A stretch of DNA of 64,000 bases from Pagrus major (Eukaryota; Chordata; Actinopteri; Spariformes; Sparidae): contig NC_133218.1 of the NCBI RefSeq assembly GCF_040436345.1, positions 2,046,021 to 2,110,020 of the forward strand, in the 5' to 3' direction. This document shows, piece after piece, positions 1-59,270 of the stretch. Both the position numbers and the translations under genes were made by a program. The notes below the pieces were generated by a model that saw nothing but the letters and a program-made list of their open reading frames with translations, was not told where the DNA came from and searched no databases. Each line of letters begins with the position of its first letter. Position 1 is the first letter of the stretch.

Positions 1-453
1 ATTCAGATTCCTGTTGATTTAAGGCAAACAGAGGCTGCAACCAAGTCTCAGGTTAGATCTAAGGTATTTCCCTGTCAGCGGCCAGAGCCCACTCCTCCTC
101 TCAAACCCTCAACCAAGGCCAGGTCAGCCTCCAGCGGAGATCTACTATCTGATTCTTCAGCCTGTACTCAGCAGGTGAGACAGCAAACCAGACCTGTGGC
201 TGGAAACAACGGGGCTCCTGGTGATGATGTCATGAAACTTGAGGCGGAAGTGGCTCTAGAGACGGAAAAGACGAGCAGGCTCCTGAGCAGAGTGTCCCAG
301 TCCCAGAGAGGAAGTGACGAGGAGAGCTTGCCAGAGGAGCTGCTGACCCAGGCTATGGAAAAGCTGAAGAAGGCTGACATTGTTCTCAGGGAGGTCCAGA
401 AGCTGAAACTTGCGAAACCTGCAAATAACTCAAGCAACAGGAAGAGCTGGTGA
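1..453 (+). CDS. plekho2: plekho2-like, C-terminal coding exon (5' end outside window)
   Basis: Frame 1 is open from the first base to the TGA at 451-453, giving 150 residues with no start, so this is the end of a longer last exon. The N-terminal part is Ser/Pro/Thr-rich and disordered-looking (RSASSGDLLSDSS). The last 75 residues are charged and helical with heptad-like leucines (LEAEVALETEKT, LLTQAMEKLKKADIVLREV), as in the leucine-zipper tail of the PLEKHO family. PLEKHO proteins are PH-domain membrane adaptors; the PH domain itself would lie upstream of this window. The plekho2 call rests on this tail plus the neighbour: ankdd1a follows on the same strand, as I recall PLEKHO2-ANKDD1A being ordered in human. 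plekho1 or another coiled-coil adaptor remains possible. Confidence 0.68.
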   Translation: MQIPVDLRQTEAATKSQVRSKVFPCQRPEPTPPLKPSTKARSASSGDLLSDSSACTQQVRQQTRPVAGNNGAPGDDVMKLEAEVALETEKTSRLLSRVSQSQRGSDEESLPEELLTQAMEKLKKADIVLREVQKLKLAKPANNSSNRKSW

Positions 454-3245
454 ATGTCAGTCATAGCAGATTGAATTGGCATTGACCATTTGCTAAACCC
501 TTCTCCTGAACAGTGATTGTCCAATCATCGTCGTAAAGTGATATACGGTACAACGAATTTGTAGGGTCATACCTTTTTTAAGAGCAAACATTGAAGGAAT
601 AGATGAAACAACGCTATTAGACTTTAGGCTGACAATAGCAGCTCTGTCTTGCTCTTTGTGCCGAATCCTGCCAGAACAGGATCCGGGACCTCACAGATTG
701 GGACCGGTACCTATTTGATAGCGTCCTGCACCTCCTTGGTCACTATCAAATACATTTTGAATAATATTTAATGTTGTCTCTCCTGTCCTTTTATTTCCCA
801 CTGAAGTTTCTCAAAACTGCTTGTTTGCCTATTATGCAGGCATTTTAAATCTGACTTTAAAAGAGATAGAAGGAGCGGTCATGTCACGCAGTGATGCCCG
901 AAACATAATTAAAGCTGTGACTTTTGCATGAAACGCAAACTAAACTGGCATGTGAGCTATGCTTTTTAGTGTCTAAATATTTTTGGCATATGATGTCTGT
1001 AAACCCTACAACTAAGTGGCTGTTTGTGCTGTAATATGATGACATGAGTAGGCCTACGGTTGATTTAAGATGCTTGTGCATAGGTGCGAATCTGTGAGGC
1101 TGTCCATAGTGCTGAAATGGATCCGAGGTGATCGATCTGTCAGGCGGACAAATGGACAGAACATGCCACTTAGTTTGGTTTCTTAGCCTGCTGCTTTTTG
1201 TAGTTGTTTGTAGATCTGTAGGCCCTTATTCAATTCCCCCCATTGTAGCCGTCCACAAACACAGGGGAGACGAGTCGACAGGGAGGTGAAGGGACAGGTA
1301 GGAAGAGAGAAGAAGAGAGTGATGGAGCGTGTGCAAATAGTAATGTTAATCAGCTACACACCTCTCCCTGCTGATTTTGGGTGTTTATTGTGAATGCTCT
1401 GATTAATACATGCAAATAAATAATGCTCAGTTTGTAACAACATTTTTCATTTTCGCTCCCCCTGACCCATGCGAGCATCACCCTATCTGTGTCCTGGGAC
1501 CTTTTTTGATTTACAAATGAAGCACTGAGCCAATGTCAGTGTTCAGTTAGCCAAATTCATCCTAAAAGCCTCTTCTTTTTTATGTCAAAAGTGGATCAAC
1601 TTGTTTAAACAGAACCAGCAATTTTTCAATCATCTCATGATAGCTAGCCTATTTACCTAACTGATCAAATCTTCCTGCAACAGGGACAGCTAGACATGAG
1701 AAGCTGCTTTTGTCTTCCTCAGTCTGAAATCAGCGACCTACAGGTTCAAAAATTGCTAATAATTTTGAGGGGTAAATTTGACAAGGTTACTATAATATAT
1801 GTGTATATATAGCATATGTGCTGTATGAGAATGGAAAGCCTTACAGGTAGCAACATTTGTTAAAGGGATCAGGGTTTAGCAAAATGGTCGGTTGATGGAT
1901 AGCAGTCTCTTTTTTAAAGGTTACGCAGCACATGCAACTTTTTGCTCAGAATTAACTAAGTGCAATTTTAACTTTCTCTGCAGCTGAAAGGAATGCTAAA
2001 TGTTCTACTGTGTATTGTTGATTTTTTTGTTGTATATGAACTATCAGATGTTTTCAAGAATAATTACTTGAAAGCTAACTTGAGAATTAATATGATTTTG
2101 ACAAAGCAGTACTGTCAGAACATGCAAAAAAGTACTAAATGTGTTAATACCAGATTACACAACTATTGGAATATTTTACTTTGTGGATTTTAAGAGGCTT
2201 TTTTCTCGTATTATCAGAAACCTGTTTTTGCTGGCAGTTTAGATGAGGGAATTTTTATTGTACAGACTTTATACTTTTACCACAGCATATGCTGTAAATT
2301 GTTGACGAGAGATGTACCAACATGGCTCAGGAGTTTTCTGCAAATAATCTTGTAATATTAATCATGTGATTAAAACAAAATGAACACCTGTGATTTCACA
2401 TAGATTGCAGTTCTGTAATCAATATGTTTTTTTCATACTCATATTGTACATAGCACAGAACAAAGAAGCAGCCCCTCTTGCAGTATGTGAACATCAGTGA
2501 TGACCTGATGTACCAGATGGTTTGTAACAAAGGACCATTTGGGAAGTCATCTGCGGGAAGTGGAATTGGACAGGCCATTTAAAAGTTACTTGGCAGGTGA
2601 TTGGACGAACCATCTGCGTCGATCAAGGGCTAATTTCAACCAATCACATTAACGGTAGGAGTACTACCACTGGAGGCTCTTGGTGAGTCAAGCTCTTGCC
2701 AAAACCAGTCAGGAGAGAGCGAAAACATCTTTTCCAGCGAGGGAAGCCTCCAGTGCTATCCATTGCTCCTCCTCCAATGAAAAAATATATAAGAAATACT
2801 CCCCAGTTCTGACATAACTGGTGCATAACAGCATCTCTACTTGAGGAGCCTCCAGTGTTGCTTTCAGACGAGAGTTGCTTCTTGTCTCTCTCGCTGCCTG
2901 GTCGTCACATATAAACAGTGCCAGTAGCTGCCAGTAGTTCCTCAGAAGGCACTGATTGGTCCAAACAACTGTGGCTTGGCCACAAGTGCATAGCCTGAAG
3001 CCTGGCCAGATGGATTCTCGAGATCACATGATAAACTGATCTCGCAAATCCTTCTGCCTCTCAAGGAACATCAGTGATGTTACTCTGAATTGTCCAGTGC
3101 TTTGTTAAGGATATGTCAGCAGTTTTTAAAAATATTTTGTATATGCCACGCCATTGTATGTAAGATTGTTTTCTAACATTAGATATAATTTTCTACTTTT
3201 GTGATAAAATTTGCTATTAGCCAAATAAACAAATCAAAACTATCT
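454..3245 (+). other. probable 3' UTR of plekho2-like gene
   Basis: About 2.8 kb with no credible coding exon follows the stop. AATAAA at 3224-3229 is the best polyadenylation signal before the next gene. An earlier AATAAA-containing stretch near 1416 could give a short isoform. ORFs here are short, start at random ATGs and lack splice context. Confidence 0.5.
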
Positions 3246-3811
3246 GCTTGTGTTTTGTTTCTTTAATGCAGTTGTTTCTCTGAAAAGCACCTTTCACATA
3301 CAACATACACCCCCCACCCCCAATGGCAGACAAGGTTTACAGGGACCCAATCTAAAGGCAGTTTGTGTCATTATTCTATAGTCATTACAAAGCAATCAAT
3401 AATCAACATCATAACAATAAGTTAAGGCAAAAATATTGTCTATTGCCAGTTTAAGAAATTGAGTTTGTATAATTCTCTTTGGTTTTCAGGGGGGACGCTG
3501 TTTTTTTTTTTCCAAAGCTTAATTGATTTACTTATTGTATCAGCTACCGTACTGGAATTATCTCTACTTGAAAAAAGCGTAGGTCAGTTCATCATTAAGT
3601 TTGCTACACAGGCGGGTACTCAGGCCTGATTTTCATTTTATTTTGAAGGTCGTGACCGGAAACCAATTGATATTTTCAGTCTTTACTTTGTGACTTGACG
3701 GACAGACCTGCTCCTCGTACCGTCCAGCCTCCTTTCCTCTGCAGGAACATAATAGCACAGCAATGAGAGGTGACAGCTGAGGGTCAGAGGCGCCTGTAAA
3801 ACATCGCAAAG
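3246..3811 (+). promoter_or_regulatory. intergenic gap and presumed ankdd1a promoter/5' UTR
   Basis: This is the 566-bp gap between the plekho2 polyadenylation signal and the ankdd1a start. Most of it is A/T-rich; GC content rises in the last 150 bases before the ATG. No TATA box is placed convincingly. The transcription start is not determinable from sequence alone. Confidence 0.35.
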
Positions 3812-31586
<27,775 letters not shown>

Positions 31587-31985
31587 TCACCACTTTGAGG
31601 GATTGGGAAAGCAACACAACAAATCCGAGATTTCACTTCACATCTGAACTTAAGTTAACTGTAAATATCCAGAACTGAGCCCAAGAAAAAACTTTGTATG
31701 GCATGCCTTGTTTACATATTCCACATAATATATTCTGTGATTGTTTTAAATTGAATTCACAGAGCTTTTATTTTCTCTTAGGGGGGGAAAATGATGGGGA
31801 AATGATGTGTGTAACCTTTAAAATACCTGGTGTAAATGTAAAATAACACTTTTTTATGCATGGAGTGAACACTTGCTGACATCAGTCATACTGTACTGGA
31901 TCTCTACAAAGGGCTTTTTTCTAGCACATTATGACTACCTGCTAATCAGTGTGATATAATAAATGGTGCTAATTCAGAACAGGGA
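31587..31985 (+). other. probable ankdd1a 3' UTR
   Basis: Non-coding sequence after the TGA at 31584-31586. AATAAA at 31958-31963 is the nearest polyadenylation signal. Confidence 0.45.
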
Positions 31986-32029
31986 GAAAGAAAACACACA
32001 AATGGAAAAAGATACATCAGAATGCTGTT

Positions 32030-32720
32030 TGCTTTTCAGCTCAGTATTCAACATAATCCTCCCCATGAAACTGATTGGAAAACTGGAGTAAGTAAGCTTG
32101 AGTAAAGCACTCTTAGACTTTGATCACAAACCGACCCCAGACAGGGGCACTCACACCTCCTACGCTCTAAAATCTGAGCCCCTCCAGGGCTGTGTGCTCA
32201 GCCCCCTCTTATTCTTTCTGTACACCCATGACTGCACTCCCAGACATGGAATAAACTCTATTATCGTTTTAGGTACCTGGGAATGAGCATATAGTGAACC
32301 TGTCACGATCATTCTGGTTAAAAAAAAGCCCACAAATAGCTTTATTTCTTAATGACACAATAAAACAATATGCCTGTGCCAAATTATTGTTAGTTTTTAC
32401 AAAGGAGTGATAGAAAGCATCTTGACCGGATTAACATCACAAATGGGCATGGCACAGGACAGGAAGACTCTGTTCTGATTACAGAACATTATTGCTACCA
32501 TCTACAGAGCATCAGTGACATCAGTGAAGTGAGATGTCTGCACAGAGCCCAAAGATACTAAAAGACAACACCCACCCAGCCACAGTCTGTTCACCCTGCT
32601 GCCACCTGACAACAGATACAGAAGTATCTGCTGCTGTACCACCAGACTACAGAGCAGCTTCACTCCTCACGCTGTGAGACTCCTGAAGTCATCCTACCCA
32701 CTCAAATATAAAAACACGTT
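32030..32720 (+). mobile_element. L2/Rex-type LINE remnant, intergenic
   Basis: Encodes decayed reverse-transcriptase pieces: AQYSTFNIILPMKLIGKLE-like residues near 32040 (approximate), then SEPLQGCVLSPLLFFLYTHD (about 32170-32235), and a C-terminal stretch near 32560-32700 (LFTLLPPDNRYRSICC, TPHAVRLLKSSYP). Multiple frame breaks. Confidence 0.65.
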
Positions 32721-35640
32721 TATTTTTATGACTTAATTATTATTGATCCATTTATATAATTCCCTTTTTTAACAGTAGCATAAAGGTACTACAAACTACA
32801 TGTCCTTATACAACCTTGTGTTATAATATAAAATAAATTAATCTTGTGTCTTGCATCTTCTCAGCTGTCATAATTATTACAGAATTTTCAACAGAATATT
32901 AAGCACTTTGGTTTGTTACAAATGGAAGACACAATTTAATTAATAGGGAACACCCAAATACTTTGTCTTAACTAGATAATATTACCATAAGATAATACTT
33001 CAGATTAACTTACACTACTTTCTTACTGTACATAATTACAACAAATACTAAAGTTTTACAATATAGTGACATTTTAAGTCACATATTAGAGACACATTTT
33101 ACAAATGTAAGTGGCATCTGTGGCATATATTGTAGATACTCTGTGTCTGTGGAGTGACTGTGTTTATAGACCGAAGGACCGATTTGTTACCAATGCAGTT
33201 TTTAGAAGTTGCTTAACATTTAATCTGAACACGTACAAGGGGGTTAGTGAGAGCTGCTGGGAAGCAACCACAGTAAATATAGACTAGAAACCTAGGAGCT
33301 AAAAGTTGAGTGTCAACCATTCATATTCCTAACTTCATTATTTAACTGTGGCTCAAGATGCTGTAATCACTTTAAGACCTCTGCATAATCAGGCTTCCAG
33401 CAACTTTATATATAGTATAGTACTGTTGTATATACTGAAGTCAGTTACTGATGTGTTCTGATCAGGGCTTGTGCTGTTACCTCGCTTAACACTAAAATAT
33501 ACTGTGGCACCTAAGCTATGGAGCTCCAAAGTGTTCAACATGACATTAATAAAACAGTATACAGGACAGGAATATTTTAAGAAATGAAGGAAGTTTTGCC
33601 TAAACGACGACAACACTTACAGCAGCTTTAAGTTTGTTTAAATATTCCACTGTTCTATTATGTCTGTCTGTTGTGTTTGTCTTTCATTGTGAAGCACTTT
33701 GTGATGTTTGCTCTAGAGTGGTGCTATATAAATACACTTGAATCACTCACTTTTGCTTGGAGAGTGACAACACTAGCCATGTAATGCAGCAGCTCTCACA
33801 AACATAAAATACACTGTTGCAGCTATAATTTTACATATAACCACAGAAGCACATGGGAATATACAGATAAACCCACCAGCATATTTATAATTATTCTTGT
33901 TGATGTGTTTGCATTGATGTCAAGTTGTTAAGTGTTGCAGTTAAACTACTCGTCTTCTCTTCAGGCTATGCACTGCCACTGTCTTTGTGGCCTTAAAAAA
34001 AACGATCTTTTTTCTATATGTATTACATTGTGTTTTGGTGGTGTAATGACTACATCATTCACTTAGGACTAGCAACATGAGCAGACCAGTTTAGTTCTAA
34101 GTTTAACCCAGTTATCTAAAGCACAATTGGGAGGGAAACGACAGCTTGTGTTTAAAACTATTACTCAAATTGTCTGCTGATAACATCCATTAGATCATGC
34201 AGTGCTGGGCTTCAGTTCAACTCTTATCAATTGTCCTTACCACAACTGTGCATGCATGCTATAGAATGAAAAAATTGTGAAATGTTGCACAGAGTTTAAG
34301 AGAGAAAAAAGACAGAGCATGTTGACCTTTGTTTTCACTATTCCGATTAAGTGTTCACAGCCCGAAAGTCAGACCACCTTATGGAGTCATAACATAAATT
34401 TGAGGTTTTGTATGTTGATTAACAGGACAGCAAAGCAGGAATCAGACTTGTGTATAGTAATACTGCACCATCAATTCCTTGTTTTCTTATGTATTATTGT
34501 TGTCTATGTTTTGCTCTGATCAAAACAAACTGAATGACAGTTTCTGGGGGCACAGTGTTTTGGGAGGGCTGTAGAGATGTATACTGTGTATTTCCATTTT
34601 TACTTAACTGTTTTTTTTGGGGGAACCTCTTATGATGCATTTTAATGCCAGGTGTATTTAGGGTTAATGGTTTTATATAATAATTGCTATTTTTGCATGA
34701 ATACATATCTCTTCCTGAGTACTTTTACAAAATAATGACACTAGTTGTTGTAATGATTTGTATAAGGGTTTTATAGTACTCTACTCTATTGTGCCAGTGT
34801 ACTGCTGAATTTCAACATGAATGAAGGACACCTTGTTGAATAATCATTACTGGTTTACAAAATCTGAACTATCAGGAGCAGAGTGAGCATGCAATGAGTT
34901 TGTTGTCAAGTAGCTGAGTTCTCCATCTTAAATATGGGTAGGGTGTGCCTATAAGCTGTGTGTTTGCATGAGTTGGAGGAATTTCCTGTGCAGAGCATCA
35001 GCTTTCAAATTGCCTGGCTAGTCCTCAAACTCACTCATTAGACATATTATGAAGATAACTTTATTCAAAATCAATCATTTTTTCCTGCTCCAATACAATT
35101 TCTTTTTAATTTTCTTTTGTATAATTAATGTATGAACTTTAAATGCAGCTGTGTACAAGTTCATTAGATCAATCAAAAATCTTTAAAAACAAATGTTCAC
35201 ATTGCATTTACTACAAATCTGGACCATCAGCTACACTCACTGATGACAAGCAATAAGTGACAGATAGAAGATTAAAAAACACTTTTGATGGTATTTTTGT
35301 TAAGGTGGGGGGTTTTCTTAGGACCCAAATGCAGATATCGGAGACAGGAAGTTAGTGAGTAAGGATTTTTTTTTTCATGGGCGCAACCCACATACTCAGC
35401 TCTGCTGCTCATCCCACAAATGCATGTTCCTTACTAATGTGGCACCATTTAAAAGTGAAATAAACAGGCTTTCCAACGGTATACGATTTATTGCCGAGAA
35501 GCATCGTTACAATAAAGAAATACTCTACCAAACACATTTTCCTTATTTTTTGTGTTATGTTTATATAAACCAAACTTTATTTAAAAACACGCAAATAAAT
35601 TTGTTTGCCGCATTGCATTATGGTACTTGTAGTTAATTTC
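32721..35640. other. intergenic, no gene recognised
   Basis: A/T-rich spacer between ankdd1a and znf414. A common fish repeat end (agcactttgtgatg...gtgctatataaatacacttg) lies at about 33690-33740. Near 35305-35350 is a short stretch (ggacccaaatgcagat...ggagacaggaag) similar to 14565-14595. Nothing coding is supported. Confidence 0.5.
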
Positions 35641-35688
35641 TGCGCTTCCTTTGTTGTCGTTTCTGCAGCGCTCAACTACTCCGCCATT

Positions 35689-38600
35689 ATGATGTGTGCA
35701 GACAGAACGGTGTCGCAGACAGCAGAACATGGAAACGGTGGTTTGTAATTTCACTCAAACATTGCAGACAGAGGACAGTTCAGTACTTTTGTTTTATCGC
35801 ATTATACGCCACAACACCAGCTAACTCATGACACTAAGCTAGCCAGTCAGCTAGCTAACATCAGCATGCTAACCAGCTCGAGTTGTGTTGCCATGTTAAT
35901 GACGTCATTTACGCTGTTGGTGTCACAAAACAAAATAGTTTAAGTGACATTTTATAAAGTTGTGTTTGTCAATTTCAGGAAACAAGAGGACACCGTGTCC
36001 GTTACACGGCTGTAAACGGGTGTACGCAGACTTGGCCGCTCTGGAAAACCACATCAAGGCGCATGAGATCTCAGCTCAGTCCCTTCCTGGTGAGCTCCCG
36101 GCTGTGCATGTTGGCAGTAAATGAGATAACTGAGCAGTCACTGGCCTGTTGCTGTGTGGCATTAACGTACACAGCCCGTCAGAGCAGCTGCCACCATGTT
36201 CCCCACACAGCAAGAAAAATTCGTCTGATTAAGAGAAGACCTGACGCCTCTAACTCAGTTCTGAGCTCACACCATGTCACTGCTCATTCTGATGCTAGGC
36301 CTGTCTGACCCTGACAGTTAGAACATGCCAATAGCATGCTCATAACATTCTAATAACACGCTAATAAAGGGCAGGTTTGGATTTTTTCAAGATGCTAAAA
36401 GAGAAATTATTAATTAGAATAATTTTTCCTGTCCAAACTGATACACTGGAATCACTGCACTTTTTTGGTGTACACAGAGCAACACTGAATAAGCCATGGC
36501 AGGATAGGATAGGACAGGATGGCTAAACTACTTTGTGTCCTCTCCACAGGAAAGGTCTTGCTGTGCTCCACTGTTGGCTGCGATGGTTCCTTCCCAGACA
36601 TGCAGAAACTGATGGAACATATGAGGCATCATCACAAGCCCAACATATTCTTCCTGTGAGTTAATTTCCTTTATTTTTTAGTAAAATTAGTAAAAATGGT
36701 TTGAATAATGTGACGTTGCTTCTTTTTCTGTAGGTGTGAGAGCTGTCGCACAAAGTTGCGATCCTACCGTGGCCTCCTGACTCACCTGCACACCTGTTCC
36801 AAAGTGCCACGGGGCAAAACAAAGTCGACTGAACCTATGCCCCCTCTGGCTACTGCTGTGACCAACCCAAACATGACTCCCATGGCCATAGACCAGAACC
36901 CCCCTCTGCTGGACTCGGTGTCTACACCCCAGGAACTACCCTTCCAAATCCCAAACCCAGAAGGTTCCTTCCCTGCTGCTGTCCCTCAGTCAGACACTGC
37001 TGAACCGCCTCACCTCGGTCCCCCCTTCTTGTCTAACCCAGAGATCTCCCCTCCCCAGCTTGCTCCTCAGCAGCTCACAGAGGTAGCTCCCCAGCCTCAG
37101 CTCAAGAAAGATGCCTCTGCTCTGCCTCATTCTCTAAATGTAGCTGGCCTGTCAGCAGCTCCTGATCCTGCGGATAACCAGGGTCAGCACCAGACACAGA
37201 CCAGGTCTCCTGGATCAGCTCCTCACTCTCCTCCTGGGTCTTCAGCTGTCTGGAAAAAGAATCAAGGTGAAGCATCTCTTAGCCTAAAGCACAAAGCTGT
37301 AACCTGCCAGATGTGGGGACATGTTTACTTGGTTCATAATGAAATCATTCCAGGTGCCAAAAGTCATCTAAGCTATACAAAGCTGGACACAAGCAACCCA
37401 CCTCTGATTTTCTCAGTGTAGGCAGCTGTGTGAAAGAATGTCTATGTAGTTTTGTATAATATGTACATACAAATCTACATTGACATTTGAGGCTGATCTA
37501 TTAAGAAATGAAATAAGTATTCTGACAATCAAATTTCAGCTGATGATTATGCCCAAAATGTGGACCCTTGGGGACACCACTCTGGTCCGGAATGTAGCTT
37601 TTTTTTCTCTCAGAACAGAGAGAATTAAATTAACTTTAAGTTTTGATTAGATTTGACAACAACTCTGCTGATTATCTGTCAGTGCAACAAAATCCACAGG
37701 CAAGGGAGACAGTATAAACAATTTATAACCATGCAGAACATTAACCCCCTCAAATGTAATGTCTTTGACTACAGTCCTCGCTGTCAACTCAATGTCCGCA
37801 GCAGTTATGTGTTACACAGCCATACTGACCTTGGTATGCCGATGGAGAAATGCTATGAAGAAGCTAAAAATGGACGATAATTGTATATAATGGCTAACTT
37901 GTGTTGCACTCGCTTTTCTAGTCTACTGACAGCTCAAAGCACTTTACAATATTTGTAATATTCACCCATTCACACACACATTCATACACTAATGGCAGAG
38001 GCCACCATGCAAGGTGCCAACCTGCTCATCAGGAGCAATGTGGGTTCAGTATCTTGTTCGTTCTGCCTGATAAGCCAAAATGAGCCCAGTAGTGAGGTGT
38101 TCACATCAGCAGCAGAGGGGGGAGGAGAGAAGGCGCATCATGACACAGGACTGTTGTTGTTCTAAACAGTGGAGTCCAGGAACCAGATGCTTAAAACCGC
38201 TTAGATTCATGAAAACTGTGTACACATAAAGACAGAAATATGCATACATTCAGATTTATAAAGCTGTGTGTATGCCTGATTCTGTTTTATAAATCTCAAC
38301 CATTAAGGAAATGAGTGACATGTACAAGCTTCAATTCCACGCCGACAGTTATTCATCAATGGATGTAGAAACACTGTTTAACAACTGTTTGCATATCAGT
38401 ACTTGTGCCCTCTCCACCACTGATTACACCTGTCAATGATGGGAACAACACAGAAGAAAAAAAGTCACACTGATTGTGTCGTATCATTGAGGTTTAACAG
38501 TATCAGAACAGCTGCCAGTACATGTTCCTGTTAACCTCAGCTGTGGCTATTTATAGCACCCACACTTGTACATGTAAACCATCTTCCCACCATTATCTTG

Positions 38601-39075
38601 GTCATTATTTTTATACATCAGAAGAATGATCAGTGATTAATGTCTAGAGCGCCTATTGAAACAGACGTTACAACGATACTTCCAGACGGCAGCAGGGTCT
38701 TTAAGCATCATCTTCTAGGTTGTGTTGATACCTTTCTGTAGCTGGGGTCTGTAGGGTGATGTGAATGTTCTCTGGGCCAGAATGCAATATCTCCATTGTT
38801 TTGTGATTATGAGTCAGTTTGATGACTGAGAAACAACTTTTTGAATTGGAAAGTGTTACATGCAGTTCCTTTATTCAGACATAAATTTGTCCTTTCACCC
38901 ATTAGGTATGGCCTGCAACAGACGAATCCTCTGGGAGCACACTAAAGGCCGTTACACATGTGTGCAGTGTGGCCACTCAGTAACCAACCGTAAGGAAATG
39001 ACTCTACACATCAACACTCATCACAGCGGTAACAAACCTGCAGAAGACACAGGGAACTCTGCCACTAGCACATAG
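35689..39075 (+). CDS. znf414: Zinc finger protein 414, five coding exons
   Basis: Coding exons: 35689-35737, 35979-36089, 36550-36655, 36734-37266, 38906-39075; they join to 969 nt, 322 residues plus TAG. Four zinc-binding modules are visible: C23/C28/H41/H45 (CPLHGCKRVYADLAALENHI), C59/C64/H77/H81-82 (CSTVGCDGSFPDMQKLMEH), C90/C93/H106/C110 (CESCRTKLRSYRGLLTHLH), and C285/C288/H301/H305 in the last exon. The middle (about 115-260) is Pro/Gln/Ser-rich and ends in SSAVWKKNQ. Finger order, the HKPN...F linker and the VWKK motif match human ZNF414, a nuclear zinc-finger protein of poorly known function; human has a longer N-terminus. Two tandem ATGs open the frame; the first is chosen. Reading through the exon 4 donor continues to a stop at 37421, so a shorter isoform lacking finger 4 is possible. 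Confidence 0.92.
37903..38095. repeat. common fish repeat in znf414 intron 4
   Basis: It contains cgcttttctagtctactgac, agctcaaagcactttacaat, acccattcacacacacattc and gccaccatgcaaggtgccaa in order. I recognise this arrangement from a widespread teleost repeat. It is unrelated to the host gene. Confidence 0.6.
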
Positions 39076-39290
39076 TGTGGAACCAGGATGACTCATTTAA
39101 TTTGGGAAGCAAATGCTGTCTTTTTGATGTCCTCTCGAACTTATCTTTCTGTTGATGGAACGTTCTTTCAAGAGTTTAACCAAGGAGTATCCATATTGTC
39201 TACACATTTGAAAACACTTACAGATAGGTCCTTACCACTATGTTTTTATGGCATGTTGTAATAATAAATAATATTTTAAATAATAAAAAA
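39076..39290 (+). other. znf414 3' UTR
   Basis: AATAAA at 39263-39268 follows the stop by about 190 bases, giving a short 3' UTR. Further AATAAA-like sites cluster directly after it. Confidence 0.55.
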
Positions 39291-40594
39291 TAATGTCATT
39301 CATTCTAGTTTATTCATTCAATGTAAACAAGTTGTTGGAAGTTGATGCTGTCAGGCCTGCAAATTCCAGATGAACTGAATTTGGGTTTAAAGGCTCAAAT
39401 GCACTGAAAGAGACTACTGTGCATGTTTTGAAGTACACCCACTGTTTAAAATGGCCAAAAGCACGGTAGATTATTTTCACCAAAGTCTTACTAGAGTGTT
39501 GTACTGGGTGACATGTTCAGTGTGGCGCACTGATGTTTGTAATAGTTTTTGAAAAACAGTGCAGCTCTGCAGCACAGCAGATCAAGCTTTGATACACACA
39601 CAAGTTTATAGATACATTCACTGTCTGTCACTGAATGTAATAGACTTGGTCTATTGACAGTTACATCAAACTTGCCATCAGTGCCAGCCAGTCATTGAAC
39701 TCTGAGCTGCTCTTAGATGCCATACTTTGCTTTTGTGCAGGATCCTTTTTCCTAGGTGCATGTACCATCAACATGTACTTTTCAAATTATAAACCAAGCC
39801 CCTTAATAAGAAAGACAAGGTAAAAAAAAACAAAAAAAAAACAAAGCAGTTTTTATTTGGGTCAGTCAGAATGAGTTGATACAAGCACTTGCCTGTTCAG
39901 TGCCAAGGGATTTTGGTCAGCTCAGGCTTTTCACCATGCCTCAGTTCATCTAAACATGCCCCTGATTAACCACCATCTCTAACTCTATTCTTTCCATTTG
40001 ATTAGCATTACATGCCCACCAGGCAGTGAGCTTTACAATAATTAACACATCAAGACAATACCACATGACAAGAGGTCCCACTTGATCATTAACATGTGTA
40101 TTATAAGACATTACCACATGCAGACTGAAGTGCTGTTTTCAGCAAACAAATTCCATCACATGGATGAAGGACAGTAACTGTCAACAAATAATCTATGTAT
40201 GTATTTGTTAAAAAGCATGGGGGCAGGGGGCTTTCTCATTGGTCTGTCATAACATTTTTCAGACAGTTTGTTTGACAGCACATCCTCCCATCAATTTTTG
40301 TACATGTGGGTTTTAAAAAGAAGCAATGCATTTATACTCCATCTTATATTGGCTCTTGATCCTGTAGTTTCATTCTGTAAATTTCTGTTAATAAATCAAA
40401 ACCTGCTAGAAATCAACTGGAAACTAATGCGCTTTTATTTCACGTGATGGCAGGTTAAGAGAAAAAGAAATAAACTTAGTAAACAAGTGAATACAAAAAA
40501 GATTAAGTGCCAACTGTCCAACCCCCAGATCAGGCAATGTTGATTCTTTCTGTTTTATTACCACAACTTTGTTCAGCTCAGTTCTCTTGAGGCT
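39291..40594 (-). other. convergent intergenic gap and mtch2 3' UTR
   Basis: No coding exon is visible. On the minus strand AATAAA lies at 40559-40554 (41 bp past the mtch2 stop) and at 40439-40434. A longer 3' UTR may reach toward 39850. znf414 and mtch2 are transcribed toward each other across this segment. Confidence 0.45.
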
Positions 40595-59158
<18,564 letters not shown>

Positions 59159-59270
59159 TTTTGGAGAGACAGGGGAGACAGGAAGTTGTTCTCATCGCTC
59201 TTGCGTCATGTAGCTCCCATATTTATTGTCATTATAACTGTACTGCCATCTAGGGTTTACAGTCGGCACG
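59159..59270 (-). promoter_or_regulatory. mtch2 proximal promoter/5' UTR with YY1-like motif at the start codon
   Basis: On the minus strand the start codon sits in AAAAATGGCGGACACG, which matches the YY1 consensus AANATGGCGGC closely. Upstream, atgacgcaag (about 59198-59207) resembles an ATF/CRE half-site. No TATA box is seen. YY1 sites over the start region are common in housekeeping and mitochondrial genes. Confidence 0.45.

Noticed and set aside
168-524. 118-codon minus-strand frame opposite the plekho2 exon
   Set aside because: It mirrors the real plus-strand coding exon and has no recognisable domain; the plus frame has coiled-coil character and gene context.
36063-36308. 81-codon frame in znf414 intron 2
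   Set aside because: It overlaps the exon 2 end out of frame and has no homology; the exon joins cleanly at the GTGAGC donor.
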